From Labedella populi (lineage in GTDB: Bacteria; Actinomycetota; Actinomycetes; Actinomycetales; Microbacteriaceae): a DNA stretch of 64,000 bases. Where the stretch lies: assembly GCF_004078655.1 (NCBI RefSeq), contig NZ_RZNC01000001.1, positions 434,001 to 498,000 on the forward strand. The letters run 5' to 3'. Position numbers and translations under genes: made by a program. Of the stretch, positions 33,804 to 42,562 are shown piece after piece. The stretch's first letter is position 1; every line of letters begins with the position of its first letter. Under the pieces are notes generated by a model, which did not search any database, was not told the origin of the DNA, and saw only the letters and a list, made by a program, of their open reading frames with translations.

Positions 33804-34097
33804 TCAGTGAGCGAGCGGTGCGGACCACGGTCGCGGCCACTTCAGGGCCACGACGAAGATCGCGACCGCGAGAGAGAGGAACGAGATCAGGAAGGCCGAT
33901 CCCCAGAGCGGGAACGTCTGGGTGCTTTCGTACTGTCCCTTCGTCATGACGACCTCGGTGCCCGCAGGGAGGACCGAATAGTCGGCCGCGATCGTCGCCT
34001 GGACGGCCATGGGCAGCGCGACCGCGCCGAGAACGACGACGACGAACGCGAGCGCACCAATGACGGCCAGCCCGATCGCGCGCTGTCGTCCGGTCAC
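33804..34097 (-). CDS. small two-helix membrane protein
   Basis: A 97-residue protein with two hydrophobic segments (about 8-30 and 65-85) flanking an exposed loop (TIAADYSVLPAGTEVVMTKG). GTG 34097 overlaps the stop of the LacI-family gene (GTGA), so it is coupled to that gene. Function unknown; the arrangement suggests control or transport linked to the same sugar system, but this is inference. Confidence 0.6.
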   Translation of the reverse strand: MTGRQRAIGLAVIGALAFVVVVLGAVALPMAVQATIAADYSVLPAGTEVVMTKGQYESTQTFPLWGSAFLISFLSLAVAIFVVALKWPRPWSAPLAH

Positions 34098-35122
34098 GCC
34101 GAGTTTCGGATCACGAGTTCGGTCGGGACGATGTTCTCGTGTGGGACGTCGGCGACACCGCCGAGCAATTGCAGGAGGACATCGACGGCCGTCGCACCCA
34201 TGAGCTCGGACGGTTGCCGAACCGTCGTGAGTCCGACCTCGCCCCACGTCGCCGCCGGGCTGTCGTCGTAGCCGACGATCGCGATGTCACCCGGCACGCT
34301 GATCCCTCGGCTCGCGAGCGCCGTCAACGCACCCGTCGCCATGAGGTCCGACGCGGAGAAGATCGCGTCGAGGTCCGGCTGGCGCGCGAGCAGCGTGCGC
34401 ATCGCCTCCGCACCGCCCGACGCGGTGAAGTTCGCGTGCACGATCGCGTCGTCCGGCAGCCCGGCCTCCTGCAGGGCGCGGCGGAAGCCCGCGACGCGGT
34501 CGAGGGCGGCCGACATGTCGTCCGGTCCCGCGATGCTCGCGATCCGGGTGCGGCCGCTCTCGATGAGGTGCCGCGTTGCGAGGTAGCCTCCGGATTCGTT
34601 GTCCACGTCCACGAAATACGGAGCGCTCGAGAGTGCGACGTCGGGCCGACCGCCGTAGACGATGGGGACCGACCCCTCGAGTTGCCGCAAGAAGTCGTGA
34701 CCCCGGTGGTGCGACACGACGATCGCACCGTCGACGTTGCCGCCCCGCACGTAGCGCACGGCCTTCCGGCCCGGGTCGTCCCGCGCGACGACGAGATTGA
34801 GGACGTACTCCGTATCGGCGAGGCGGCGGTCGAGCCCGCCCGTGAAGCTCGCGAAGTAGGGGTCGCCGAAGAACCGCGAGACGTCCTCGGGGACGAGCAG
34901 TGCGATCGAATGCGTCCGGCTCGAGGCGAGGGATCGCGCTGCGCGATTCGGCACGTAGCCGAGCTCGGCGATGGCCTTCTGCACGACCTCGACGACCTCG
35001 CCGCGCACGCTCGGCGAACCGTTGACCACGCGGCTGACCGTCGCGCGGGAGACGCCGGCCGCCTCCGCGACCGCCTCGAGGGTCGGTGCGTGGCGCTCGG
35101 GGTGCCCGGTGATGGTCGGCAT
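34094..35122 (-). CDS. LacI-family repressor, CebR/BglR-like
   Basis: A 342-residue regulator. The N-terminal HTH (about 13-58) reads LEAVAEAAGVSRATVSRVVN and the hinge helix RAARSLASSR follows. The effector domain is periplasmic-binding-like (SIALLVPED, SGRTRIASIAGP, DAIFSASDLMATGALTALAS, IVGYDDSPAA). It lies 22 bp downstream of a GH1 glucosidase gene on the same strand, whose promoter carries a CebR-type palindrome. It probably represses that gene in the absence of a cellobiose-like sugar. Confidence 0.9.
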   Translation of the reverse strand: MPTITGHPERHAPTLEAVAEAAGVSRATVSRVVNGSPSVRGEVVEVVQKAIAELGYVPNRAARSLASSRTHSIALLVPEDVSRFFGDPYFASFTGGLDRRLADTEYVLNLVVARDDPGRKAVRYVRGGNVDGAIVVSHHRGHDFLRQLEGSVPIVYGGRPDVALSSAPYFVDVDNESGGYLATRHLIESGRTRIASIAGPDDMSAALDRVAGFRRALQEAGLPDDAIVHANFTASGGAEAMRTLLARQPDLDAIFSASDLMATGALTALASRGISVPGDIAIVGYDDSPAATWGEVGLTTVRQPSELMGATAVDVLLQLLGGVADVPHENIVPTELVIRNSA

Positions 35123-35144
35123 GGTCGTCGGTTCGCCGCGACCG

Positions 35145-36563
35145 CTAGGCCTGTGCCGGCAGAGCGCGCGCCGCGATGATGTCGCGGTACGCGAGTCCCG
35201 AGTCCTTCACGATACGCTCCTGCGTGTCGTAGTCGACCCGCACGATGCCGAAGCGCTTGTGGTAGCCCCACGCCCACTCGTAGTTGTCGAGCAGCGACCA
35301 GTAGAAGTAGCCGCGCACGTCGACGCCGTCGGCGATCGTGTCGAGGATGGCACCGAGGTGGCCCGTCAGGAAGCGCGTGCGGCCCTCATCGTGCACCGCG
35401 CCGTCAACGAGCTCGTCGTCGAACGCGGCGCCGTTCTCGGTGACCCAGATGGCGGTGCCGGCGGGACCGGTGTATTCGCGGTCGACGTGCACGAGCAGGT
35501 CGCGCAGGAGCCAGGGCTCGATCTCCCAGCCCATCGACGTGGTCTCGAGGTCCTGCGGGTGCCAGTGCACGTTGTCCGCCGCGGGGAAGGGGGACCGGGT
35601 GGGACGCTCGGTCGGCGCCTGGCCGCCCGTCTCGAGTTCGACGGGCGTCGAGCTCACGTGCTCGCCGTGGTAGTAGTTCACGCCGAGGGCGTCGATGGGC
35701 GTCGAGATGACCTCGAGATCGCCCTCCTTCACGTACGACTCGAAGTTGTTGTCCGCGACGTCCGCGACGACGTCCTCGGGGTAGGCGCCGCGGAAGATCG
35801 GGTCGAGGAAGAAGCGGTTGAACTGACCGTCGATGCGGCGAGCCGCGTCGATGTCACCGTCGTTCGTCGGGTCGACGGGCTTCGCGACCGTGAGGTTGAG
35901 GGTGATACCGATCTCGAGCGACGGGTCTGCGGCGCGGAGCGACTGCACCGCGAGGCCGTGGCCGAGGAGGAGGTGGTGGGCGGCGGCGAGGCCGTCCTCG
36001 ACCGACTGGCGCCCCGGGGCGTGCGCGCCGGCGGTGTAGGAGAGGAACGACGAGCACCAGGGCTCGTTGAGCGTCGTCCACACCCCGACGCGGTCGCCGA
36101 GCGCCTCGTGCACCGTCATGGCGTAGTCGCGGAAGAGCTCCGACGTGTCTCGGTTCGTCCAGCCGCCGCGCTCCTCGAGGGCCTGCGGCAAGTCCCAGTG
36201 GTAGAGCGTGAGCCACGGCTTGATCCCGGCGCCGAGCAGTTCGTCGACGAGGCGGGAGTAGAAGTCGAGGCCCTTCGCGTTCGCGGGTCCGCCGTCCGGT
36301 CGGACCCGGGACCACGAGGTCGAGAACCGGTAGGTCTGGAGGCCGAGGTCCTTCATGAGCGCGACGTCGTCACGGTACCGGTGGTAGTGGTCGGTCGCGA
36401 CGTCGCCGTTGTGCGCGTCGATGACGGCACCGGGAACCCGGCTGAACGCGTCCCAGATCGAGTCCGTGCGGCCGTCCTCGTGGGCCGCGCCCTCGATCTG
36501 GTACGCCGCGGTCGCCGCGCCGAAGAGGAAGTGGTCGGGGAAACGGCGGGCGTCGTCGCTCAT
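35145..36563 (-). CDS. GH1 beta-glucosidase
   Basis: A 472-residue glycoside hydrolase family 1 enzyme. The acid/base Glu167 is in TTLNEP and the nucleophile Glu376 in VTENG; the N-terminal FLFGAATAAYQIEG and substrate motif WSLLDNYEWAWGY are conserved. It hydrolyses beta-glucosides such as cellobiose in the cytoplasm (no signal peptide). ATG 36563 follows GGAG. A CebR-like operator lies 46 bp upstream. The regulator gene follows immediately. Confidence 0.95.
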   Translation of the reverse strand: MSDDARRFPDHFLFGAATAAYQIEGAAHEDGRTDSIWDAFSRVPGAVIDAHNGDVATDHYHRYRDDVALMKDLGLQTYRFSTSWSRVRPDGGPANAKGLDFYSRLVDELLGAGIKPWLTLYHWDLPQALEERGGWTNRDTSELFRDYAMTVHEALGDRVGVWTTLNEPWCSSFLSYTAGAHAPGRQSVEDGLAAAHHLLLGHGLAVQSLRAADPSLEIGITLNLTVAKPVDPTNDGDIDAARRIDGQFNRFFLDPIFRGAYPEDVVADVADNNFESYVKEGDLEVISTPIDALGVNYYHGEHVSSTPVELETGGQAPTERPTRSPFPAADNVHWHPQDLETTSMGWEIEPWLLRDLLVHVDREYTGPAGTAIWVTENGAAFDDELVDGAVHDEGRTRFLTGHLGAILDTIADGVDVRGYFYWSLLDNYEWAWGYHKRFGIVRVDYDTQERIVKDSGLAYRDIIAARALPAQA

Positions 36564-36608
36564 GGGGTGCTCCAGCGTATCGAGGGTCTGCGAGAAGCCT
36601 ACCGCGGG

Positions 36609-36622
36609 GGAGAGCGCTCTCA
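36609..36622. promoter_or_regulatory. CebR-like operator
   Basis: GGAGAGCGCTCTCA (minus strand TGAGAGCGCTCTCC) closely matches the CebR/CelR palindrome TGGGAGCGCTCCCA of actinobacteria, 12 of 14 bases. It lies 46 bp upstream of the glucosidase start, where a LacI-type repressor would block initiation. Confidence 0.7.
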
Positions 36623-36674
36623 CGAGCGGTCTGTGAAGTCGCGGTCCGGGCGAACCGCGCGCTTCCGCGGCTCG

Positions 36675-37130
36675 TTACTCGGAGATGAAACGGATCGCGA
36701 GGGGGAAGCGGAAGACCGTCCCCCGCGATGCCTTCACGGTCCCGATGACCGTCACGATGACGTGGAGGATGCTGAGGAGCACCCACAGCGCGAGTGGGAT
36801 GAGCGGGAGGGCCGCCGCCCCGGCGGAGGCCGTCGTCGTGCCGCCGTTCGTGAGCAGGGCGGCGAAGATGATCGCGAGTCCGACGAAGACGGCGGTGAGG
36901 ATCGAGTACGTGAGTCCCCAGTTCGCGGCGTTCCGGGCGTTCGCGTGCGCGATGGGTCCGCGGGTCTTCTGGGTGGGATAGACCCCCGCCATGACCAGTC
37001 CGGTCATGATCTGCGCGATGATCGGGATCGGCACGTAGGCGAGAAAGCCGAGAGCCCACGCCGCCGTGCCCTTCTGGCCGGGCGGCGGAATCTGGTAGGG
37101 CTGGCGGGGCGGATCGGTGGGCGTCGTCAT
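36675..37130 (-). CDS. DUF4870-domain membrane protein
   Basis: A 151-residue protein with a proline-rich N terminus (PTDPPRQPYQIPPPGQKG) and about four membrane segments. The block HANARNAANWGLTYSI and C-terminal VIGTVKASRGTVFRFPLAIR are typical of DUF4870 (Tic20-like) proteins. ATG 37130 follows AAGGAG. It stands alone, divergent from the MerR gene. Function unknown. Confidence 0.85.
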   Translation of the reverse strand: MTTPTDPPRQPYQIPPPGQKGTAAWALGFLAYVPIPIIAQIMTGLVMAGVYPTQKTRGPIAHANARNAANWGLTYSILTAVFVGLAIIFAALLTNGGTTTASAGAAALPLIPLALWVLLSILHVIVTVIGTVKASRGTVFRFPLAIRFISE

Positions 37131-37201
37131 GATGGCGCTCCTTCGGGTCGATCGTGCGCTGTCAATGATTCTATGGAGCGGCGAATGCAGTAGACAGTAT
37201 C

Positions 37202-37220
37202 GCTATCCGATAGCTATGCT
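37202..37220 (+). promoter_or_regulatory. palindrome and leaderless promoter of the MerR gene
   Basis: The palindrome GCTATC-C-GATAGC (37202-37214) directly precedes -10 TATGCT (37215-37220), six bases before the GTG start. A MerR-type dimer binding between -35 and -10 would fit, so autoregulation is likely. Confidence 0.55.
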
Positions 37221-37226
37221 ATCCGC

Positions 37227-37883
37227 GTGCGTATTTCCGACTTGAGCCGATCGACGGGCGTCAGCATTCCGTCGATCAAGTACTACATTCGCGAGGGTGT
37301 CCTGGCGCCCGGTGACGCCGACGGGCCCAACCGCTCGTCCTATGGGGAGGCGCACGTCGCGCGACTGCGGCTGATCCGGGGTCTCATCGAGGGGGCCGGG
37401 GTGACCATCGCGGGCGTGAAGCAGATCGTCGCCGCGCTCGACGGAAGCATGCCGCTCAACGATTCCTTCGGAGTCGCGCAGGCGGCTGTCCCGCTCGCCG
37501 GACGCGACGCCCCCGTCGATCCCTCGTCCGACGCCGTCGAACGGGTCCTCGCCGTCACGGAGGGGATCGGTCGGCATCACCCTGCGGTCCCCATCGCCGC
37601 GCGAGCGCTCGACACCTTCGCCGTCGTCGGCGAGCCGCTGAGCGAGGCCTGGCTCGCACGATACGCGGAGGCGGCGGCGATCGTCGCGCGAGCCGATTTC
37701 GACGAGCTCGAACAGCGTTCGGACCCCGTCGACCAGGCCCGTATCGCCGCCGTTGGAACCGCCCTCGGCGACATCGTCTTCCAATCGCTGCGCCGCATCG
37801 CGCAAGCGACCGAAGGGGAGCGTCGCTTCCCCTCGCCCCCGGCATCATCCTCGTCACCAGCCGATACGGAGACCGCTTCATGA
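37227..37883 (+). CDS. MerR-family regulator
   Basis: A 218-residue regulator. Winged-helix region is at residues 1-70: MRISDLSRSTGVSIPSIKYY, IREGVLAPGDADGPNRSSYG, then the recognition of RLRLIRGLIEGAGVTIAGVK. The C-terminal 150 residues are helical, with ARALDTFAVVGEPLSEAWLA, and would bind an unknown effector. GTG 37227 is leaderless. It overlaps a membrane-protein gene by 4 bp and is therefore probably a regulator of its own operon. Confidence 0.85.
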   Translation: MRISDLSRSTGVSIPSIKYYIREGVLAPGDADGPNRSSYGEAHVARLRLIRGLIEGAGVTIAGVKQIVAALDGSMPLNDSFGVAQAAVPLAGRDAPVDPSSDAVERVLAVTEGIGRHHPAVPIAARALDTFAVVGEPLSEAWLARYAEAAAIVARADFDELEQRSDPVDQARIAAVGTALGDIVFQSLRRIAQATEGERRFPSPPASSSSPADTETAS

Positions 37884-38908
37884 CCATTCCCGAGCCCCCC
37901 ACGAGACCGCCGACGGACGCATCCACTCGGACGCGCGTCCCTCTCCACCGTCCGCTCGTCGCCCTCGCGGCCGCCTCCGCGGTCGGCGTCGTGGTGTGCC
38001 TCATCGCGCTCGTCACCGATCCGCGCGAGATCCTCGGGCAGCCCGTATGGGCGAAGCCCCTCAAGTTCTCGATCTCGTTGGCGGTCTACAGCGTCACGCT
38101 CGCGTGGATGATCGGCTTGGCCACGCGGCGGCGGCTCCTCTCCGTCGTCGGGAACGTCGTCGTGGTCGCCCTCGTCCTCGAGATGGTCGTCATCATCGGA
38201 GCGGCCATCACCAACACGACGAGCCACTTCAACGTGTCGTCCCCCGCGGCGGCCGCGATGTGGTCGCTCATGGCCGTGTCGATCGTCGTGGTCTGGCTCG
38301 CGACGGTCGTCGTCGCACTCGTGCTGTTCCGCGACCCCCTCGGCGACGGGGCCCGATCCCTCGCGATCCGCGCCGGCCTCGTGATCGGGCTCGTCGGAAT
38401 GGCGCTCGCGTTCCTCATGACGGGGCCGACGGCCGAGCAGTTGAACGACTACCAGGGCATCGCCGGAGCCCACGCCGTCGGGGTCGCCGACGGCGGGGCC
38501 GGTATCCCGATCCTCGGCTGGAGTACCGAGGGAGGCGACCTGCGCATTCCGCACTTCGTCGGGATGCACGCCCTGCAGGTGCTCCCATTGATCGCGATCG
38601 GGCTCGAGCTCCTGGCGCGTCGGGTGCCCGTGCTCCGAAGTGCCGTCGTGCGGTTTCGTCTCGTACTGGCGGCCGCCATCGGGTTCGCAGGGACCGTTGC
38701 GCTCGTCTCGTGGCAGGCGTTGCGTGGTCAGTCGATCGTCGCGCCGGACGCGCTCACCCTCGGCGCCGTCACGGTCCTCGGGCTCGGGGTCATTGTGGTG
38801 GTCGTTCTCACACTCATCCGCGGTTCCGCGGCCGCTCCGGACGCCGGAACGGCTGCGCCGTCACCCGTCGATTCCGTCCCGTCACGCTCCCGGGCGGGGT
38901 TCCGATGA
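37880..38908 (+). CDS. multi-pass membrane protein
   Basis: A 342-residue protein with about eight membrane helices, starting ATGA-overlapped with the MerR gene. Features are DPREILGQPVWAKPLKFSIS after the first helix, TNTTSHFNVSSPAAAAMW, and FVGMHALQVLPLIAIGLELL. The latter two segments recall uncharacterised actinobacterial membrane proteins without known function. A 126-residue DUF2834 gene follows with a 4-bp overlap. Confidence 0.75.
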   Translation: MTIPEPPTRPPTDASTRTRVPLHRPLVALAAASAVGVVVCLIALVTDPREILGQPVWAKPLKFSISLAVYSVTLAWMIGLATRRRLLSVVGNVVVVALVLEMVVIIGAAITNTTSHFNVSSPAAAAMWSLMAVSIVVVWLATVVVALVLFRDPLGDGARSLAIRAGLVIGLVGMALAFLMTGPTAEQLNDYQGIAGAHAVGVADGGAGIPILGWSTEGGDLRIPHFVGMHALQVLPLIAIGLELLARRVPVLRSAVVRFRLVLAAAIGFAGTVALVSWQALRGQSIVAPDALTLGAVTVLGLGVIVVVVLTLIRGSAAAPDAGTAAPSPVDSVPSRSRAGFR

Positions 38909-39285
38909 GCGCCGCATCGACCTCCCCGGGCGGGAGCGACGGAGCCGGGCGGTGGACGCCGCGCGCGGTGCTCTACCTCGTCCTCGCAGTGATCGGACTC
39001 GTCGGAACGTGGACGTACAACGTGGTCGCGATCCTCGAGCGCCGTGACTACCTCGGCGACTGGTTCGGGAGCGGCCCGTCGGTGTCGTCACTCACGACCG
39101 ACCTGCTCGTCGTCGCGATCGCTGCGGTGCTCTTCATGGTCGTCGAAGGGCGACGGCTCCGAATGCGTCGCGTCTGGCTGTTCCTGCTCGCCGTTCCGCT
39201 CCTGGCTCTTGCGTTCGCCTTCCCGCTCTTCCTCGCGTTCCGCGAGCGTGCGCTGCAGCGCGGCGGTGGCGACGCGGCCTCCTGA
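38905..39285 (+). CDS. DUF2834-like membrane protein
   Basis: A 126-residue protein with three membrane helices. The pattern YLVLAVIGLVGTWTYNVVAI and GDWFGSGPSVSSLTTDLLVV, then EGRRLRMRRVWLFLL, is that of DUF2834 proteins. ATG 38905 overlaps the previous stop by 4 bp, so it is the third gene of the MerR-led operon. Function unknown. Confidence 0.75.
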   Translation: MSAASTSPGGSDGAGRWTPRAVLYLVLAVIGLVGTWTYNVVAILERRDYLGDWFGSGPSVSSLTTDLLVVAIAAVLFMVVEGRRLRMRRVWLFLLAVPLLALAFAFPLFLAFRERALQRGGGDAAS

Positions 39286-39392
39286 TCGTCGGGCGAACCT
39301 GGTCGTCCACACCGCCGGGACGGCGTTCCTGCGACACCCGGCGCGCTCCCCGTACGATGGAGTGACCCCCCGCACCACAAGGAAGCATCGCC

Positions 39393-40280
39393 GTGACAGC
39401 ATCTGCGCCCTCCGTCCGCCGTCGAGCGACCGCTCTCCTGGCGGGGCTCGTCGTCGCCACGACGTGCGTGCTGACCGGGTGCTCCGGCGATCCGGCTGCT
39501 GCCGCCGCCCCCACGTTCGACCCGGTCGACATGTCGGTGAGCGTCGTCGGCGATGTCGACGCCCCGGAAGGACCGGTGAGCGGCGGGGGAGAGATCGCGA
39601 TCACCGGCCTGGGGCTCGAGGGCGTCACGCGCGTGCTCGTCGGTGGGGTCCCGGCGAGTTCCGTGACCGTCGTCGACGACACCCGGGTCACCGCTGCCGT
39701 GCCGCGGTCCTCCGACTTCCAACCGAAGACCGTCGACATCCAGGTGTTCGCGGGTGACGAGGCGGTCCCGTCCCTCTGGGCGAACTCCTACACGTACGCG
39801 ACACTCACGCCCGTCGACAAGCAGCTCCAGTACGCGCTCACGCACTGGAAGGACTACAACCCCGACTTCGGCGACTACAACCCGAGCGGCGGAGACTGCG
39901 CGAACTTCGTGTCGCAGACGCTGCTCGCCCGCGGTTGGGAGATGACAGACGCCTGGTCGAACCGCAACGCCCAGGGTACGAAGACGTGGGTCTACGCTCC
40001 CTCGCTCGAGGACTGGCTCGCGAGCGAATCCGGACCGAACCTCACGCGCCTCGACGACTCACAGCGCGATCAGGTGAAGCTCGGCGACATCGCGTTCTTC
40101 GACTGGAACGGCAACGGCAACCCCGACCACGTCATGATCGTCTCCGACATCGTGCAGGGCGAGAACGGCCTCGAGATCAAGGTCGCCGGCCACAACGAGA
40201 ACCGCGATTTCCGAGACATCGACGAGGCGATCACGATCGACCACCCGAATTCGACTGCGTGGTATTACCAGGTCCCCTGA
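39393..40280 (+). CDS. surface lipoprotein with IPT/TIG and amidase-like domains
   Basis: A 295-residue lipoprotein (lipobox CVLTGC). Residues about 45-125 look like an IPT/TIG immunoglobulin-like domain (GGGEIAITGLGLEGVTRVLV). Residues about 135-295 match the putative amidase domain (PF12671 type): DYNPSGGDCANFVSQTLLAR with the catalytic Cys, and DHVMIVSD with the His. GTG 39393 has AAGGAA upstream. A cell-wall amide bond is a plausible substrate. It ends 30 bp before a long hairpin shared with the convergent pgm gene. Confidence 0.75.
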   Translation: MTASAPSVRRRATALLAGLVVATTCVLTGCSGDPAAAAAPTFDPVDMSVSVVGDVDAPEGPVSGGGEIAITGLGLEGVTRVLVGGVPASSVTVVDDTRVTAAVPRSSDFQPKTVDIQVFAGDEAVPSLWANSYTYATLTPVDKQLQYALTHWKDYNPDFGDYNPSGGDCANFVSQTLLARGWEMTDAWSNRNAQGTKTWVYAPSLEDWLASESGPNLTRLDDSQRDQVKLGDIAFFDWNGNGNPDHVMIVSDIVQGENGLEIKVAGHNENRDFRDIDEAITIDHPNSTAWYYQVP

Positions 40281-40310
40281 CCCCCCTCCCCCTCTCCTCC
40301 CTCCCCCTCA

Positions 40311-40368
40311 CCCCCTGAAAATCGCCTATGTGCACGAAAACTCGTGCACATAGGCGATTTTCAGGGGG
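40311..40368. terminator. bidirectional hairpin terminator H1
   Basis: A perfect 27-bp stem (starts CCCCCTGAAAATCGCCTATG, loop AAAC) between two convergent genes. A related hairpin at 42150-42209 shares both ends of the stem but differs by compensating changes in the middle. Confidence 0.8.
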
Positions 40369-40383
40369 GAGAGAGACAGGGGG

Positions 40384-42000
40384 TCAGGCGATCGCGGCGT
40401 CGACGATCTGCTTGGCCTCGGCCTGGACCTGCTTGAGGTGCTCAGCGCCCTTGAAGGACTCGGCGTAGATCTTATAGACGTCCTCCGTGCCGGAGGGACG
40501 CGCCGCGAACCACGCGTTCTCGGTCACGACCTTGAGGCCGCCGACGGCCGCGCCGTTGCCAGGGGCCGACGACAGCTTTGCGATGATCGGCTCGCCCGCG
40601 AGCTCCGTCGCCGTGATCGCGTCGCCGTCGAGCTTGCCGAGCTTCGTCTTCTGCTCCTTCGACGCCGCGGCGTCGACGCGCTCGTAGGCCGGCGAGCCGA
40701 AGCGCTCGGTGAGCTCGGTGTACAGCTGCGACGGGGTTTTTCCGGTCTTCGCCGTGATCTCCGAGGCGAGGAGGCACAGCAGGATGCCGTCCTTATCGGT
40801 CGTCCACGCGGTGCCGTCGAAGCGGAGGAAGCTCGCGCCGGCGCTCTCCTCACCGCCGAACCCGACGGATCCGTCGACGAGACCGGGCACGAACCACTTG
40901 AAGCCGACCGGCACCTCCCACAGGCGACGACCGAGCGACTCGGCCACACGGTCGATCATGCTCGAGGACACGAGGGTCTTGCCGATCGCCGCGTCGTCCT
41001 TCCATCCGGGGCGGTTGGCGTAGAGGTACTCGATCGCCACCGCGAGGTAGTGGTTGGGGTTCATGAGGCCGCCATCGGGCGTGACGATTCCGTGACGGTC
41101 GGCGTCGGCGTCGTTGCCCGTGAGGATGTCGTACTCCGACCGGTGCTCGAGTACCGAAGCCATCGCGTTCGCGGACGACGGGTCCATGCGGATCTTCCCA
41201 TCCCAGTCGAGCGTCATGAAGCGCCACGTGGGATCGACCTCCGGGTTCACGACGGTGAGGTCGAGACCGTACGTGTCGGCGATCGCTTGCCAGTAGTGCA
41301 CGCTCGCGCCGCCGAGGGGGTCGGCGCCGATGTGCAGCCCGGCCTCCTTGATGACGTCGAAGTCGATGATGTTCGCGAGGTCGTCGACGTACGCCTTCCG
41401 GAAGTCGTAGGTCTCGACGGCGGAGGGCTCGGCGAGCTTCACGTCGCTCAGACCATCGGCGATGAGCTCGTTCGCGCGGTTCGCGATCCACGAGGTCGCG
41501 TCCGAGTCGGCCGGGCCGCCGTGCGGCGGATTGTACTTGAAACCACCGTCGGCCGGCGGGTTGTGGCTCGGCGTCACGACGATGCCGTCGGCCTCGTCGT
41601 CGTGGCCGGCGTTGTTGTACGTGATGATGGCGAGGCTGAGGGCTGGCGTCGGCACGAAGTCGTCGTACTGATCTGTCAGCACGCGCACGTCGTTGCCGAC
41701 GAGCACCCCGAGTGCGGTCGTGAGGGCCGGACGACTGAGCGCGTGCGTGTCCGCTCCGATGAAGAGCGGGCCCGTGATGCCCTGGCTCGCGCGGTATTCG
41801 ACGATGGCCTGGGTCGTCGCGGCGATGTGGTCCTCGTTGAACGAGGTCGAGAGCGAGGACCCACGGTGGCCGCTCGTCCCGAAGACGACGCGTTGCTCGG
41901 GCACGGACACGTCGGGCTTGAGGGAGTAGTAGGCCTCGTGGAGAGCATCGAGGTCGACGAGGTCTGCTTCGGTAGCGGGAGTTCCGGCACGGTCGGTCAT
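40384..42000 (-). CDS. pgm: phosphoglucomutase (alpha-D-glucose phosphate-specific)
   Basis: A 538-residue enzyme of the phosphohexomutase family. The catalytic Ser is in TPSHNPP, the metal site in TGNDADADRHG, the sugar-binding loop in GGEESAGASF, and the phosphate-binding loop in ARPSGTEDVYKIY. The N-terminal FGTSGHRGSS is also typical. It interconverts glucose 1- and 6-phosphate. ATG 42000 has a weak GAGG upstream. It ends at hairpin H1. Confidence 0.95.
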   Translation of the reverse strand: MTDRAGTPATEADLVDLDALHEAYYSLKPDVSVPEQRVVFGTSGHRGSSLSTSFNEDHIAATTQAIVEYRASQGITGPLFIGADTHALSRPALTTALGVLVGNDVRVLTDQYDDFVPTPALSLAIITYNNAGHDDEADGIVVTPSHNPPADGGFKYNPPHGGPADSDATSWIANRANELIADGLSDVKLAEPSAVETYDFRKAYVDDLANIIDFDVIKEAGLHIGADPLGGASVHYWQAIADTYGLDLTVVNPEVDPTWRFMTLDWDGKIRMDPSSANAMASVLEHRSEYDILTGNDADADRHGIVTPDGGLMNPNHYLAVAIEYLYANRPGWKDDAAIGKTLVSSSMIDRVAESLGRRLWEVPVGFKWFVPGLVDGSVGFGGEESAGASFLRFDGTAWTTDKDGILLCLLASEITAKTGKTPSQLYTELTERFGSPAYERVDAAASKEQKTKLGKLDGDAITATELAGEPIIAKLSSAPGNGAAVGGLKVVTENAWFAARPSGTEDVYKIYAESFKGAEHLKQVQAEAKQIVDAAIA

Positions 42001-42149
42001 GGCCTCATTCTGGCAGGGCGGGAGAGGAGGCGACCAGCGCTTGCGCCGGCGGCTGGGGAAGGCCACTCGCCCGGATCCGCGTCAATCGCTGAGAGCGACG
42101 CTGGGACAATTGGCGCCTGACCGATCGTCCCGCCGTTCTCCCCCTCTGA

Positions 42150-42209
42150 CCCCCCTGAACACTTCCTATGTGTACCAAAATTCGTGCACATAGGAAGTGT
42201 TCAGGGGGG
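42150..42209. terminator. hairpin terminator H2
   Basis: Arms of 28 nt (26 paired, loop AAAT), directly next to the stop of the SGNH remnant at 42210. It shares CCCCCTGAA and CCTATGTG/GTGCACATAGG with H1; the intervening five bases differ in both arms so that pairing is kept. Confidence 0.75.
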
Positions 42210-42560
42210 TTAGAGGGGTGGGTTGAGGGCGGCGAGGGCCTCGTTCATGCGCTCCGCCATGTTGGCGTAGCCCGTGTCGTCGGGGTGGAGGCCGTCGGAC
42301 GCCATCCAGCTGTCCGGCGATCCTGCATAGTGGCCGTCGAGCCACCGACTCGCTCCGGGGATGTAGTCGGCGTCGATCGTCTCGGCCGCCCCCTGCACCC
42401 AGCCGATGATCGTCTCGACCGACTCCGGTCGTTCCTCCGTGTACCAGAATGGCTCGACGACGATGAAGCGGGTGTCGGGGAGGGCGGCGTGCAGGCGGGT
42501 CAGGTCCGCCGTCCCCGTTCGGAACGCGTGCTCGTCGCGGATGTCGCCAGTAGGCTTCCC
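42210..42560 (-). pseudogene. 5'-truncated SGNH/GDSL hydrolase remnant
   Basis: The minus strand reads FRTGTADLTRLHAALPDTRF, IVVEPFWYTEERPESVETII, and SPDSWMASDGLHPDDTGYAN, the C-terminal half of an SGNH esterase with the block V Asp and His in DGLHPDDTGY. The N-terminal GDS motif is absent: the frame is closed by a stop at 42561, exactly where pheA begins, and there is no start codon before the first conserved residues. It is a cut-down gene. Confidence 0.7.
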
Positions 42561-42562
42561 CT

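Noticed and set aside
34971-37193. 740-residue plus-strand open frame
   Set aside because: Antisense to the GH1 glucosidase and the DUF4870 gene, without recognisable domains.
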